From assembly GCA_963744275.1 (NCBI GenBank), contig CAVUSX010000019.1, positions 310,001 through 374,000 on the forward strand: a DNA stretch of 64,000 bases, read 5' to 3'. Shown here piece after piece: positions 29,801 to 39,265 of this stretch. The first letter of the stretch is position 1, and each line of letters opens with the position of its first letter. The DNA comes from VAZQ01 sp963744275 (GTDB lineage: Bacteria > Pseudomonadota > Alphaproteobacteria > Rhizobiales > Xanthobacteraceae). The notes under the pieces were generated by a model that searched no databases, was not told the DNA's origin, and worked only from the letters and a program-made list of their open reading frames with translations. The translations under genes and the position numbers were made by a program.

Positions 29801-31629
29801 AAGCCGCCGCCACCGCCGCCGATCAGCCCGAACGGCACGCCCAGCGGCACCGGGGCCAGCGCCTGGCCGCAGATCCGCCAGATCGCGACGTCGCCGAGAT
29901 GGCCGCGCGCGCTGTCGTCGCTGAACTGGTCGTCGTAGTCCACGAAGTAGCTCTGCAGCGGCGGCACATTGGCGGGGCGCACGAGCGCCAGCGCATTGCC
30001 CTGCAGGCCGTTCACGATCGCGGGGCCGCTCGCGGCCAGCCGCGTCATGAGCGCCGGATCCATGGCTTTGCGCAATTGCTCGCCGGTGCTCCACAGGAAC
30101 GCGCTGCAGGCGGCGTGGTCGATCTGGCCGTTCGGGCTGTAGCCGTAGCCGATGGCGATGCCGCCATTGCCGTTGCGCATTTGATCCGCGAATCCGATCG
30201 CATATTCGTCCGGCTCGGGGGACCAGGCGTTGCCGCCGCCGGCCGCCGGCACGCTGCGATAGCGCAGCACGCGGCCGACGCCGGGCTTGGCCAAGGCGCC
30301 GAAATCATAGGCGCCGGTCGGCGCCGGCCGCTCGGCGAGCAGCATGCGGCCCGGATTGTCGAAGGTGATCTTGGAGATCTCGCTGCCGCCGTCCCACGGC
30401 GACACCTGGACCTCCCGGCGCGGATCGGCGCCGAACGTCCCGTCGGGCGAGATCGCGACCGACCAGACCTGCAGGCCGTCGGCGACCGCGTAATAGAGCC
30501 GTCCGGAGCGCACCGCGAGGCCGTAGATCTGGCGCTCGATCGGCGCATAGCCCCAGGTCGCCGGATCGTCCGGCCGGAATTGCGGATTGCTGATATCCAG
30601 ACGCGTGGCCGGATCGTAGGCCACCGCCGGCAGGCCCGGCCGCCATGCGGCCCTGCACGCCCTGATCGAAGCGTCCGCGCTCCTTGCCGTCGAGGCCGAA
30701 GCGGTGGATCATGCCGGTCTCCCGGTCGGCGACGAACAGCGTGTCGGAGCCGGGGTCGTAGGCGAGCCCGCCGAGCGCGGGACCCGAATTTTCCACGCCG
30801 TCGAGACTGACATTGGCGAACAGGCTGACCGCGCCGGTCACGCCGTCGACGCGCCAGATCGAGCCGGGGCCGCCGCCGGCCGCCGCCGGTCCAAACAAAC
30901 CCGGCATGAAGCTCGCATTCGGCCCGCCCTGCTTGGCGCGCATCAGCGCGCCGCCCGGACCCGGCGCCACGATCGGCAGCCCGTAGGACGACGTCGCCGC
31001 CAGATAGATGTTGGGCGGCGTCGCGCCGTCGAGCGCGACCGCGAACACCTGCCCGACCTGGCCCGCCAGCACGGTGAACGGCTTGGGTGCGGTCAGCAGC
31101 TGCGCCTGCGGCGGCGCGCCCGGCGCTTGCAGATCCATGATCCGCGCGGCCGGACCGTTGAGATCGATCCCGGCCTGGTCCGCCATGGCGGGGGGAAACG
31201 GCAACGGCGGCTGCGTGCCGGAAAACCCGGTGACCACGGCGTTGCCGTCGATCAGGATCGCGGGCGCAGGGCCGCCTTGGGCCCGTGCGGTTCCGCTATC
31301 GGGCGCCGCCAGGGCGATGAGCGCGCCGGCACCGAGCAGCACGGTGACGGCGGTCCTGCGGACCGCTCGGCGCAGGCCCGCAGCGACTGCGGACCAGGAA
31401 GCCCTGGGGCTTGGGGGGGCGATGGAATAGGGCGACATGGAAGCTCTCCGAGGTTGAAGCTACTCTCGGTCATTGGTCGTGGCGGGCCACCGCGGGGTTC
31501 AGCACGCGCGCCCGGGCGCGCCAGTCGCCGGCCCTGGTGGCGCCGTTAACCGTGAACCCGTGGGGCGGTAGCAGCACCAAGCAGCATGGCCGGCATCGTG
31601 AATGCACATTCATGGCGGTCGCCGCTGCC

Positions 31630-31935
31630 GCGCCACCGCGCAATCGTCAATTCTCTGCCGGTGTCCCCACGCCGGCGCCGGGTTGTTGGCTGCGGGCGAG
31701 GCCTCGGCGACGAACCCCGTCCTTTTCATCTCCTCGACGACGCCGCGCAGATACCACGTCCCGATGGCGCGGCCGCGCGGTGTGCCATCGCTTCGGCGAT
31801 CGCCTGGACACGGCCGTCCATCATCCGCACGTCCGCTGCTTCACCCCGGCGGCGGCCTCGAGCTTGTCGGCGAGGAATTGCGTGACCGCCAGCCTCGGCC
31901 CTGAAGCGCACCAGCGTCGCGCTGCAGCGGTCGAG
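31630..31935 (-). pseudogene. Remnant of a periplasmic amino-acid-binding protein (ABC type)
   Basis: Scattered over three minus-strand frames are pieces that read in order like the C-terminal lobe of an extracellular solute-binding protein: ATLVRFRAEA, then LAVTQFLADKLEAAAGVK, then VRMMDGRVQAIAEAM, then GTWYLRGVVEEMKRTGFVAEA. No frame is open across them and no N-terminal half or transporter partner remains. I infer a decayed gene. The rest of 31439-32148 shows nothing else. Confidence 0.5.
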
Positions 31936-32148
31936 GGATTCAAAAGCGGCTCTCTCCAATTGCGTTGCAAGATGCGCGGTGCTCCTGTGGGGTGCGAGGC
32001 CACAGCTGACTGTTGCTGACAAGCAGCTGACAAACTCTGCGGTCGAACCAAGGCCGATTGAGTTGTGATCTTTCTGCCACGCTTGTTGCAAATTGCTGCG
32101 CGAGCGACAGACATGTCTCCCTCAATTCGTTGTCGTCTTGGGGGCGCC

Positions 32149-32832
32149 ATGCAGGATCGATACGTCGGAAATATCGGAGATTTCGGAAAGCTCGCCTTGC
32201 TTCGGTGCCTCATGGAGGGACAAAGACTGGCTGTCTGCTGGTATCTGACAAACGGCGAAAATGACGGCGAACATTACGGCAGGTCCTTTGATTACCTCAA
32301 GCGCCCTGATGAGTTTCGTCATCTTGCTCCCGAGATTTTCGATGCCCTTGCAAAAATAGTCGAGGCATCCCCAACCGGTACACGTGGTGTGACGGCGCTG
32401 GAAGCCAGCGGACTTCTGGCCGACGCGTTGTTCCACCGAGCCGAGGTTCCGCGATTATCGGCGTTGCGCCGGGCCTGGAGCGGGCAGCTCGTCCAGGCCG
32501 TGCGCGAAGCCGATTTGGTCTTTCTCGATCCCGACAACGGAATCCAAGGCACCCGCCTCAGCCCCAAGCACGTGGCGCTGTCCGAGATCGCGGCCTTGCG
32601 GAGGCAGGACAGAACGCTGGTGTTTGCGCAGCGCCACACCGGACGGCGCTCCGAAATCGGCTTTCTCGCCGATCAGCTCTGGTCGATCGGATGCAAGCGG
32701 ATCGAGCTCGTCCGCTTCCGCCTGGTGGCGTCCCGCTTTTGCGTCGTGACCGACCACGACGACGCGAAGGCCGAGCGCATTGCGGAGTTTGCGAGAAAAT
32801 GGGGCAGGTGGGTGACGATGTACCGTCTTTGA
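32149..32832 (+). CDS. Uncharacterised protein with methyltransferase-like FLDPDNG motif
   Basis: 227 residues beginning MQDRYVGNIGDFGKLALLR, a start shared by a family of unnamed proteins found in accessory regions of many bacteria. A central DLVFLDPDNGIQG resembles the catalytic DPPY-type motif of DNA or RNA methyltransferases, and LVFAQRHTGRRSEIGFLADQL follows. Codon use is less G+C-rich at the 5' end than in neighbouring genes, which fits horizontal arrival. The start ATG 32149 has a G-rich site upstream; the frame is open to 32065. Function not assigned. Confidence 0.65.
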   Translation: MQDRYVGNIGDFGKLALLRCLMEGQRLAVCWYLTNGENDGEHYGRSFDYLKRPDEFRHLAPEIFDALAKIVEASPTGTRGVTALEASGLLADALFHRAEVPRLSALRRAWSGQLVQAVREADLVFLDPDNGIQGTRLSPKHVALSEIAALRRQDRTLVFAQRHTGRRSEIGFLADQLWSIGCKRIELVRFRLVASRFCVVTDHDDAKAERIAEFARKWGRWVTMYRL

Positions 32833-32845
32833 GCGAGCCCGAGCC

Positions 32846-34364
32846 CTATTTCAGCATCTGGGCGATGCTGGCGTGCCCTGAAGCCGCCGCGATGTCGCCG
32901 GCGGTCTCGCGCTTCTTGTTGATCAGGTTTCGATCGGCGCCGGCCTTGATGAGCGTCGCGACGACCTCGGCCTCTCCGGCGCGCGCGGCGATCATCAGGG
33001 CGGTATAACCCTGATTGTTCCTGGCATCGCGCAGCGCCCCCCGGCTCAGGAGATCCTGGACGATACCGTTCAATCCGGCCTGCGCGGCCAGAATCAGCGG
33101 CGTGTTGCCGGTCGGGGTGCGGCGCTCGACATTCTTCTCGCGGCTCAGCAGGACAGCGGCCGCTTCGGCGTGCCCGTTCTGCAGCGCCACATGGATCGGC
33201 AATGCGCCGTCCCGGTCGCCGAGGCTCGGGTCGGCCGTCATGGAAAGCAGCGCCGCCACGATGAGCGCGTCGCCGCGGCCGGCCGCGAGCCAAAGGGCCG
33301 TTCGCCCGCGTTGATCGAAAGCATTGATCGCGGCGCGGTCGCTCAACAACAGGCGAGCCACCGATTCCGGGCATGTGGTGATGGCGAGCATGAGCAGCGT
33401 CACGCCCTCCTCGAGCACCAGCCCGCTGTCGGCGCCGTGATCGATCAGCGTCCTGATCGCCCCCTCATGACAGCCGCGCACCGCCATCGACAGCGCGCTG
33501 GTGCCGGCGGGCGTGGCGGCCGCGATATCAGCGTGCTTTTCCAGCAAGCGCTCGATCACGTCGGGATGGCCCTTGGCGGCCGCCAGCATCAGCGGCGTTT
33601 CGCCGGAATTGTTCTTGGCATCGGGCTCGGCGCCGGCTCCCAGCAGCACATCCAATGCTGCGGTTTGCCCGGCGCCGGCGGCCAGCGCCACCGCCGTGTT
33701 GCCGTCGGCGTCCCGTGATGCCAGGTTCGCGCCGTTCGTGATCAATTGCCGGATCGCATCGGCCTGGCCCCGCAAGGCGGCATCCAGGATCAACGGCCGG
33801 CCATTTTCCGCGATCGCTTTCGACAACGCCGCCACCGCGATGATTGGGGAGCGGCCTCCCGCCGCCTTGCCGGCCGGCGCCGGCGGAACTCGCCGCGGGT
33901 GTCTCCTTCGGCGGCCGGACTGCCAGATTCGACAACATCAGCGCGGCGTCCTGGTTTCCCTGCGCTTTCGCCTGCGTGAGCCAAACGCGCGCTTGCTCGA
34001 CGTTGCGCTCGACGCCGCGTCCGGCGAGATACATGGCGCCCAGATTGAACTCCGCCCTGGCGTGCCCATGCTCGGCCGCGGCCCTCATCCATTTGAAGGC
34101 GAGCGCCTCGTCCAGCGGCATGCCGCGCCCCGTTCGATAGAGCGAGGCCAATCGATATTGCGCCTCGGCGTTGCCGGCATTGGCCATTCGGGCGATGAGC
34201 GCGGCGGCTTGCGCATATTGTCCGGCGCTCAGCGCCGAATCCACGGCACGTTCGTCCGCGCCTGCGCGGGCATCTTGGGCGAGCGCGCCGCCGCATCCGC
34301 ACACGTGTGCGAGCGCCAGGACGCAGATCATCAGAACCGTGCGCGCGGCTCTAGGCGATGCCAT
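32846..34364 (-). CDS. Secreted Sel1-repeat/ankyrin-repeat protein, one frameshift
   Basis: Starts at ATG 34364 with a signal peptide (TVLMICVLALAHVCGCGGALAQ; the cysteine suggests it could be lipid-modified). Sel1-like units follow (AEAQYRLASLYRTGRGMPLDEALAFKWM and AEFNLGAMYLAGRGVERN). After a one-base shift near 33865-33880 come about nine ankyrin repeats, for example GNTAVALAAGAGQTAALDVLLGAGAEPDAKNNSGETPLMLAA. Both repeat types bind proteins. It overlaps the end of the flavoprotein gene by 14 bases and so is probably co-transcribed with it. It may scaffold a periplasmic complex, but nothing in sequence names a partner. Confidence 0.75.
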
Positions 34365-35656
34365 ATTTGGTCTCGACATCGATCCCGATGCTCCTGAGAA
34401 ACGGCGTCGGCAGTATGCCGCCGGCACACACGATGACCGCGTCGTTCTCGATCTGCATCCGCTGACCGGCGCACGCGAGCCCAACATGGCGCAGACCGAT
34501 CATCTTGACCTCGGATTGCATCAGAATATTCAGGCGGCCGGACTTGCGGGCCGCCTCCACGCGCTCGCGGTTCTTCAGCTTGGCGCGTGAGAAGCCATCG
34601 CTGCGGTGGGAGAGGGTAACGGTGGTGCCGTCTTCCGCCGCGGTGCTGGCGGCGGCTTCGAGCGCGCTGTCGCCGCCGCCGACCACCAGCACGTGCCGTC
34701 CACTGTACTGTTGCGGATCGATCAGGCGGTAAACGACCTTGGGAAGCTCCTCGCCCGGAACCCCAAGGCGGCGCGGCGTGCCGCGGCGCCCGATCGCCAG
34801 CAGGACCGAGCGGGTCGGATAGCGGCCGCGTGTCGTCATGACCTCAAAGCCGGGAGCGATGCGCGTCACGCTTTCGACCCGCTCGCCGTAATTGATGCGC
34901 AGGCCGGTCCGTTGCGCGGCCCTTTGCCAGAATTCGAGCAATCGCTCCTTGCTGACTTCCTTGAACTTGACCTTTCCGATCAGCGGAAGATCGGCGGGCG
35001 CGGTCATGACCAGCTTGCCGCGCGGAAAGTGCGCGACTGTGCCGCCGAAGCTGTCCTGCTCGATGGTGACGAAGCGCAATTTGTGCTGCATGGCCGCGAG
35101 GCTGGCGGAAAATCCCGCCGGTCCGCCGCCCACGATGACCACATCATGCATATGTGGCTGCCCCAATCCGTTCAGAACCCGCACCGAATTCGATCGCTTG
35201 GCGGCCCTGTTCGATGGCGTTGCGGATGAGGCCCATGCCGCCGAGCTCGCCGGCTATGAACACGCCGGGAATGTTGGTCTGGAAGTCGGGGCCGACATGC
35301 GGGATGTCGACGCCACGCTGTGCCGTGCCGAAGACGAGACGGATGGCATCGCTCGGGCAGGCGGCACGGCAGGCGCCGTGCCCGATGCATTCGGAGGGCT
35401 CGACCAGAACGGCCTTGCCGCTGATGAGCCCGAGAATTTCGCCCTCCGGACACGCCCGCACGCAAGCGCCGCATCCGATGCACGACACCGGATCGATCTC
35501 CGGGTGCAGCGTTGGCGGCTCCAGCAGCCCGGACTCCGCGGCGACCTGCCGCCGCGAGATGCTGCGCCCCTCCGCTTTCTTGCGCCGCCCGAGATAGACG
35601 ATCCAAACGACTGCGAGCGGCAGGGCATAGAAGATCAACAGCGGGTCGAAATTCAT
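34351..35656 (-). CDS. 4Fe-4S/FAD NAD(P)-binding oxidoreductase, frameshifted
   Basis: Reconstructed ~435-residue flavoprotein. A single N-terminal helix (LLIFYALPLAVVWIVYL) is followed by two 4Fe-4S motifs: CIGCGACVRACP, and CIGHGACRAACP in which a histidine replaces the second cysteine. The segment VDIPHVGPDFQTNIPGVFIAG and a thioredoxin-reductase-like half come next, with FAD motif VVIVGGGPAGF and NAD(P)H motif HVLVVGGGDSALEAA. A one-base shift at about 35145-35180 splits it. Without the shift the halves join directly, and fused proteins of this design exist elsewhere. No CxxC disulfide is present, so it is not a thioredoxin reductase. It is divergent from the multiheme operon and a candidate electron entry point from NAD(P)H. 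Confidence 0.75.
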
Positions 35657-36244
35657 GGCGCAAGCGCCTCACCACGTCGACCCGTGCTGGCCGATGTCGA
35701 AGTGCGGGCGCTCGCGCATCTCGTTCGATTGCTGTGCATAGGTATCATGAGGCCTTGTTGATGCGGGAAACGCATGTGGTCTGATGCGCGATAGCACAGG
35801 ATCGGTGTATAAAGTTGGGCGGATTTATTTTCAGTTCGAGATTCTCGGAATTCGACCTGAACGTGGCTCTAAGCAATCACTTGTTGATCAATATCGGGCT
35901 TCTGGCGGAGGCGGCGGTCAGGGTTTTACCCGATAAGCCGATAACCAATTGTACCGTTTAAGTCGTCGTCGGCGACTCGCACAACGATGTCGGTCAGAAA
36001 ATATTCCATCACTGGTGCGCGAATCGTGAGCAATTGGTTTGATTGCTGTGGAAAACACGAACTCTGTGCGGGTCGTTCTGATAGATATGGCTCCGATGGC
36101 AAAGCCTCACGCCTCAAAATGGCCCGCATTTCTCCAAACTATCTCCAATCATCTGGGTTTCGTGCTCCTCGATTTGACCACGCAGGCTTGCACTCTGCGG
36201 GAGGGGCCGCAGCGCGAGCCGCTGCGCATGTCGAGGGATGGTTC
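35657..36244. promoter_or_regulatory. Divergent regulatory region of the multiheme cluster
   Basis: 588 bases without a convincing gene, visibly richer in A+T than the flanks, between the divergent flavoprotein and membrane-protein genes. It contains TATAAA at ~35814, an inverted repeat AGTCG-N7-CGACT near 35961-35977, and several A/T-rich stretches (35820-36060). No promoter can be fixed by eye. The ECF sigma factor encoded downstream is a candidate to act here. Confidence 0.4.
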
Positions 36245-37243
36245 ATGGCAGAATCCACGCTCGCGTCATTGCTTGTCAGGCCGGTCGTGCCGCTGCCGAA
36301 GCCGGAGGGCCGCGCGAAAGACGAACCATCGACGTCGCTGCGAAGCATGTCGCCGCGCAATTCATGGGCCCGGATGTCTCGCTTCGGCCACTATGCCACA
36401 CGACCGTGGTCGCGGATCGCGCCGACGGTCTTCGGGGCCGTGTTGGTCGGCGTGCTTCTGATCGGATGGCTCGATCGCGACCAGGACTATCTCACGCCTG
36501 AAAGCGGGCTTGGCTATTGGCTCGGAATTGCGGGCGCCGGCCTGATGCTGCTGCTCCTGCTCTACCCACTGCGCAAGCGCTTAGCCGCGCTGCGGGCGGT
36601 CGGATCGGTGGCGTTCTGGTTCCGCCTGCACATGGTGCTTGGATTGATCGGTCCCGTGCTAATCCTTTTCCATTCGAACTTCAAGCTGGGCTCCCTCAAC
36701 AGCAACGTCGCCATGGTGGCGATGCTGATCGTCGCGACCAGCGGAATTGTCGGCCGCTATCTGTACGGCCAGATTCATCTCGGTCTCTATGGTCGCAAGG
36801 CGGAGGTGCGCGACATCCTGGCCGACATCGAGATCATGAAGCACGCGCTGGGCGATGGGCTGCCGTCCGGCGACCGCATGGTGGACGCCCTGAATGCGTT
36901 CGCGAAGCAAGCCAACGCAATGCCGCGCGGCCTTTTCACCGCGCTGTTCCTGCTGCCGGTGCTGGCAGTTCGTGCGCGCGTGATCCGGCAACGCCTGCTG
37001 CGCGAAACGCGCGCGATCGTCACGGAGCAGGCAAGCCGGCTCGGATGGTCCAGGCGCACCCGTGAGCAGAAAATCGCCGCCGTCGCCGAGCTGGTAACGC
37101 TGCATGTGGCGGCGGTGAAGAAGGCCGCCGCTTTCGCGTTCTACGAGCGCCTGTTCGGCCTCTGGCATGTGCTGCACTTGCCGTTGTTCTTCATTCTCGT
37201 CCTGGCGGCCGGGGTCCACGTGGTTGCGGCGCATCTGTTTTGA
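36245..37243 (+). CDS. Multi-pass membrane protein, putative b-type cytochrome of the multiheme cluster
   Basis: 332 residues. A cytoplasmic leader of ~55 residues is followed by about five membrane helices: PTVFGAVLVGVLLIGWL, LGIAGAGLMLLLLLYPL, a pair around residues 118-165 and a last helix near the C-terminus. Histidines lie in helices (RLHMVLGLIGPVLILFHSNF; LWHVLHLPLFFILVLAAGVHVVAAH), spaced as in ferric-reductase/b-type cytochrome membrane domains, so it may carry two hemes b. A long amphipathic loop separates the helix pairs. Start ATG 36245 after GAGGGA. It probably hands electrons from quinol or the flavoprotein to the 18-heme cytochrome that follows 14 bases later (inference). Confidence 0.7.
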   Translation: MAESTLASLLVRPVVPLPKPEGRAKDEPSTSLRSMSPRNSWARMSRFGHYATRPWSRIAPTVFGAVLVGVLLIGWLDRDQDYLTPESGLGYWLGIAGAGLMLLLLLYPLRKRLAALRAVGSVAFWFRLHMVLGLIGPVLILFHSNFKLGSLNSNVAMVAMLIVATSGIVGRYLYGQIHLGLYGRKAEVRDILADIEIMKHALGDGLPSGDRMVDALNAFAKQANAMPRGLFTALFLLPVLAVRARVIRQRLLRETRAIVTEQASRLGWSRRTREQKIAAVAELVTLHVAAVKKAAAFAFYERLFGLWHVLHLPLFFILVLAAGVHVVAAHLF

Positions 37244-37257
37244 CGAGGAATTCGACC

Positions 37258-38622
37258 TTGCGGCGTCGAATCGCATGGGCACTCACGATCGGGGTATTGC
37301 TCGCCATGTCGACGGTTTGGGGGGCGAGGTCGCAGAATCTGCTGGAGCGGCTCGTGATGCCGGGTTCGCTCATCGCTGGGCACGCCAAGATCGAGCCGGA
37401 TTGCTTCGACTGTCATGCGGCATTCTCGCGACAAGCGCAAACCAGCAAGTGCCTCGATTGTCATAAGGAGATCGCGGGGGATCGTTCGTCCGGCAGGGGG
37501 CTTCACGGCCGCCAGCTCGAAGCCGCGAAGCAGGACTGCCGGGTGTGCCACACCGACCACAAGGGCCGCGACGCCGATATCGTGCAGCTCGATCGCGAGA
37601 CCTTCGACCATGCGGTCACTAATTTCAGCCTGCAGGGTGCCCACAAGACGACCTCTTGCGGCGACTGTCATGCGCAGGCGGTCAAGTTTCGCAGCGCGCC
37701 CAATCTCTGCGTCGATTGCCACAAGACGAGCGATCCGCACAAAGGTCAGCTCGGGGCGAACTGCGCTCGGTGCCACGGCGACGACGCCTGGCAGCACGTC
37801 AAGGCATTCAATCACGACGCCACGCGGTTCCCGCTCAAGGGCGCACACCGCACGGTCGACTGCTCGGCGTGTCACGCCGGCGAGCGCTACACCAACGTCG
37901 CGATCACCTGCGTCGATTGTCACCGCCTGCAGGACGTTCACCTGGGGCGCTACGGCCCCAAATGCGAAGGCTGCCACGACCAGGCAATGTGGCGGACAAT
38001 TCAATTCGACCATGACCGGACGAAGTTTTCGCTGCGCGGCGGTCACGCCGGAATCAAATGCGATGTCTGCCACACCGGCGATCTCTTTCGCGACAAGCTG
38101 GCGACCAGCTGCGTCTCCTGTCACAAGAAGGACGACGCCCACAAAGGCCAGCTCGGAAGCCGCTGCGAGCAATGTCACGGCGACGCGAATTGGCGCAAGA
38201 CCGTCGCCTTCGACCACGACCTCACCCGTTTTCCGCTGATCGGCCGTCATGCAGTGGTGCCCTGCGAGGAGTGTCATCGCACGCCGGTGTTCAAGGACGC
38301 CCGCTCGGCCTGCGCGAGCTGCCACAAGGATCAGTTCCACGAGGGCCGTTTGGGCTCCAATTGCGCGCTCTGTCACAATCCCAACGGCTGGGCTCGGTGG
38401 CGCTTTGATCACAATTTGCAAACAAAATATCCGCTGACCGGAGCCCACCAGGGCCTCGACTGTCAGGCCTGTCACACCGCCCGGAACGTCAGCAGGATCG
38501 TTCTGCAAACCGGCTGCTACGGCTGCCATGTGCTGGACGACGTGCATCAGGGCTCGTTCGGCCGGGCCTGCGAGCGATGCCACACCACGACCTCGTTCAG
38601 ACGGGGGGCGGTCGTGCGATGA
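37258..38622 (+). CDS. Periplasmic 18-heme c-type cytochrome
   Basis: About 454 residues with a signal peptide (RRRIAWALTIGVLLAMSTVWG) and 18 CxxCH motifs by count. Most are set in repeated units of the form CxxCH...FDHxxTxFxLxGAHxxxxC, typical of cytochrome-c3-like and doubled-CxxCH families. The extra histidines (FDH, GAH) are the likely distal ligands. The TTG at 37258 is taken as start because GAGGAA lies seven bases upstream; another TTG at 37240 overlaps the previous stop. Its stop overlaps the sigma-factor start (ATGA). Dense hemes with little other fold suggest a periplasmic wire between the inner-membrane protein and the outer-membrane complex. Confidence 0.88.
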   Translation: MRRRIAWALTIGVLLAMSTVWGARSQNLLERLVMPGSLIAGHAKIEPDCFDCHAAFSRQAQTSKCLDCHKEIAGDRSSGRGLHGRQLEAAKQDCRVCHTDHKGRDADIVQLDRETFDHAVTNFSLQGAHKTTSCGDCHAQAVKFRSAPNLCVDCHKTSDPHKGQLGANCARCHGDDAWQHVKAFNHDATRFPLKGAHRTVDCSACHAGERYTNVAITCVDCHRLQDVHLGRYGPKCEGCHDQAMWRTIQFDHDRTKFSLRGGHAGIKCDVCHTGDLFRDKLATSCVSCHKKDDAHKGQLGSRCEQCHGDANWRKTVAFDHDLTRFPLIGRHAVVPCEECHRTPVFKDARSACASCHKDQFHEGRLGSNCALCHNPNGWARWRFDHNLQTKYPLTGAHQGLDCQACHTARNVSRIVLQTGCYGCHVLDDVHQGSFGRACERCHTTTSFRRGAVVR

Positions 38623-39251
38623 AACGCGCCAAAGCCGCAACTGCGGCGCCGGTTGCTCCGATCGATCCGGGCCAAGGTGTCTTGTTGCGGCCGGGCGTAG
38701 TTGACCGGGCGGCCGATGATTGGTCGCACAGGTTCGGCGGCCGAGCCGCCGACGACATCCGCCGCCGCATGGTGCGGTTCCTGCCGCGTCTGCGCCGCTT
38801 CGCTCATTCGCTGACGCACGATCAGGAGCAGAGCGATGATCTGGTTCAGGAGACCTGCGCCCGAGCACTCGCGCGCCTCGACCAGTGGCAACCGGATACG
38901 CGTCTCGACAGCTGGATGTACCGGATCGCGCAGAATCTCTGGATCGATCAGTTGCGCGCCGAAAAGGCCAAAGGGGAGATCATCGACATCGCCGCGGTGG
39001 ACGATATCTGGGGTCCCGATGGTCGGGTTGTGACCGAGAGCCGTCTCTCGCTCATGGAGTTGCGAGAGCGTATCGCGCAATTGCCGCCGGATCAGCGCGC
39101 TTTGCTCCGGTTGGTATGCATGGACGGTCTCTCCTACAAGGAAGCCGCTCGGGCGCTGGATTCGCCCGCCGGCACCATCATGAGCCGGCTCGCCCGCGCC
39201 CGCCGTGCGCTCCACGACGCGGTGGATCGGCAGGCGCCGGCGCGACGCTGA
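38619..39251 (+). CDS. ECF-family RNA polymerase sigma factor
   Basis: 210 residues with an unusual ~55-residue N-terminal extension. Sigma region 2 (RFLPRLRRFAHSLTH...DDLVQETCARALARLDQW...LDSWMYRIAQNLWIDQLR) and region 4 (LPPDQRALLRLVCMDGLSYKEAARALDSPAGTIMSRLARARRAL) are clear. The ATG overlaps the stop of the 18-heme gene by four bases, so its synthesis is coupled to that cytochrome. A membrane protein gene convergent to it (39266-39931) may be its regulator. Control of the cytochrome cluster by this factor is an inference from position. Confidence 0.9.
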   Translation: MKRAKAATAAPVAPIDPGQGVLLRPGVVDRAADDWSHRFGGRAADDIRRRMVRFLPRLRRFAHSLTHDQEQSDDLVQETCARALARLDQWQPDTRLDSWMYRIAQNLWIDQLRAEKAKGEIIDIAAVDDIWGPDGRVVTESRLSLMELRERIAQLPPDQRALLRLVCMDGLSYKEAARALDSPAGTIMSRLARARRALHDAVDRQAPARR

Positions 39252-39265
39252 TGTGTTGCGATGGC

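Larger units (their letters stand above)
28902..31438 (-). pseudogene. Secreted repeat protein with cysteine-rich tail; three lesions as sequenced
   Basis: Reconstructed as one ~840-residue exported protein. The signal region (to ~31280) is followed by a beta-propeller-like body with SIWRVDGVTGAVSLFANVS and LAYDPGSDTLFVADRETG blades. The tail is built of cysteine-rich tandem units and a short arginine-rich end. Lesions are: an extra base near 30630, before the second half resumes as VAYDPATRLDIS; a stop codon at 29486-29488 where sister repeats have GAG (one G-to-T change); and an extra base near 29186 inside the 51-base repeats. The body and its repeats are otherwise clean, so this is recent decay or sequence error. 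I do not know a named family. A cell-surface role is a guess from the signal peptide and repeats. Confidence 0.6.
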
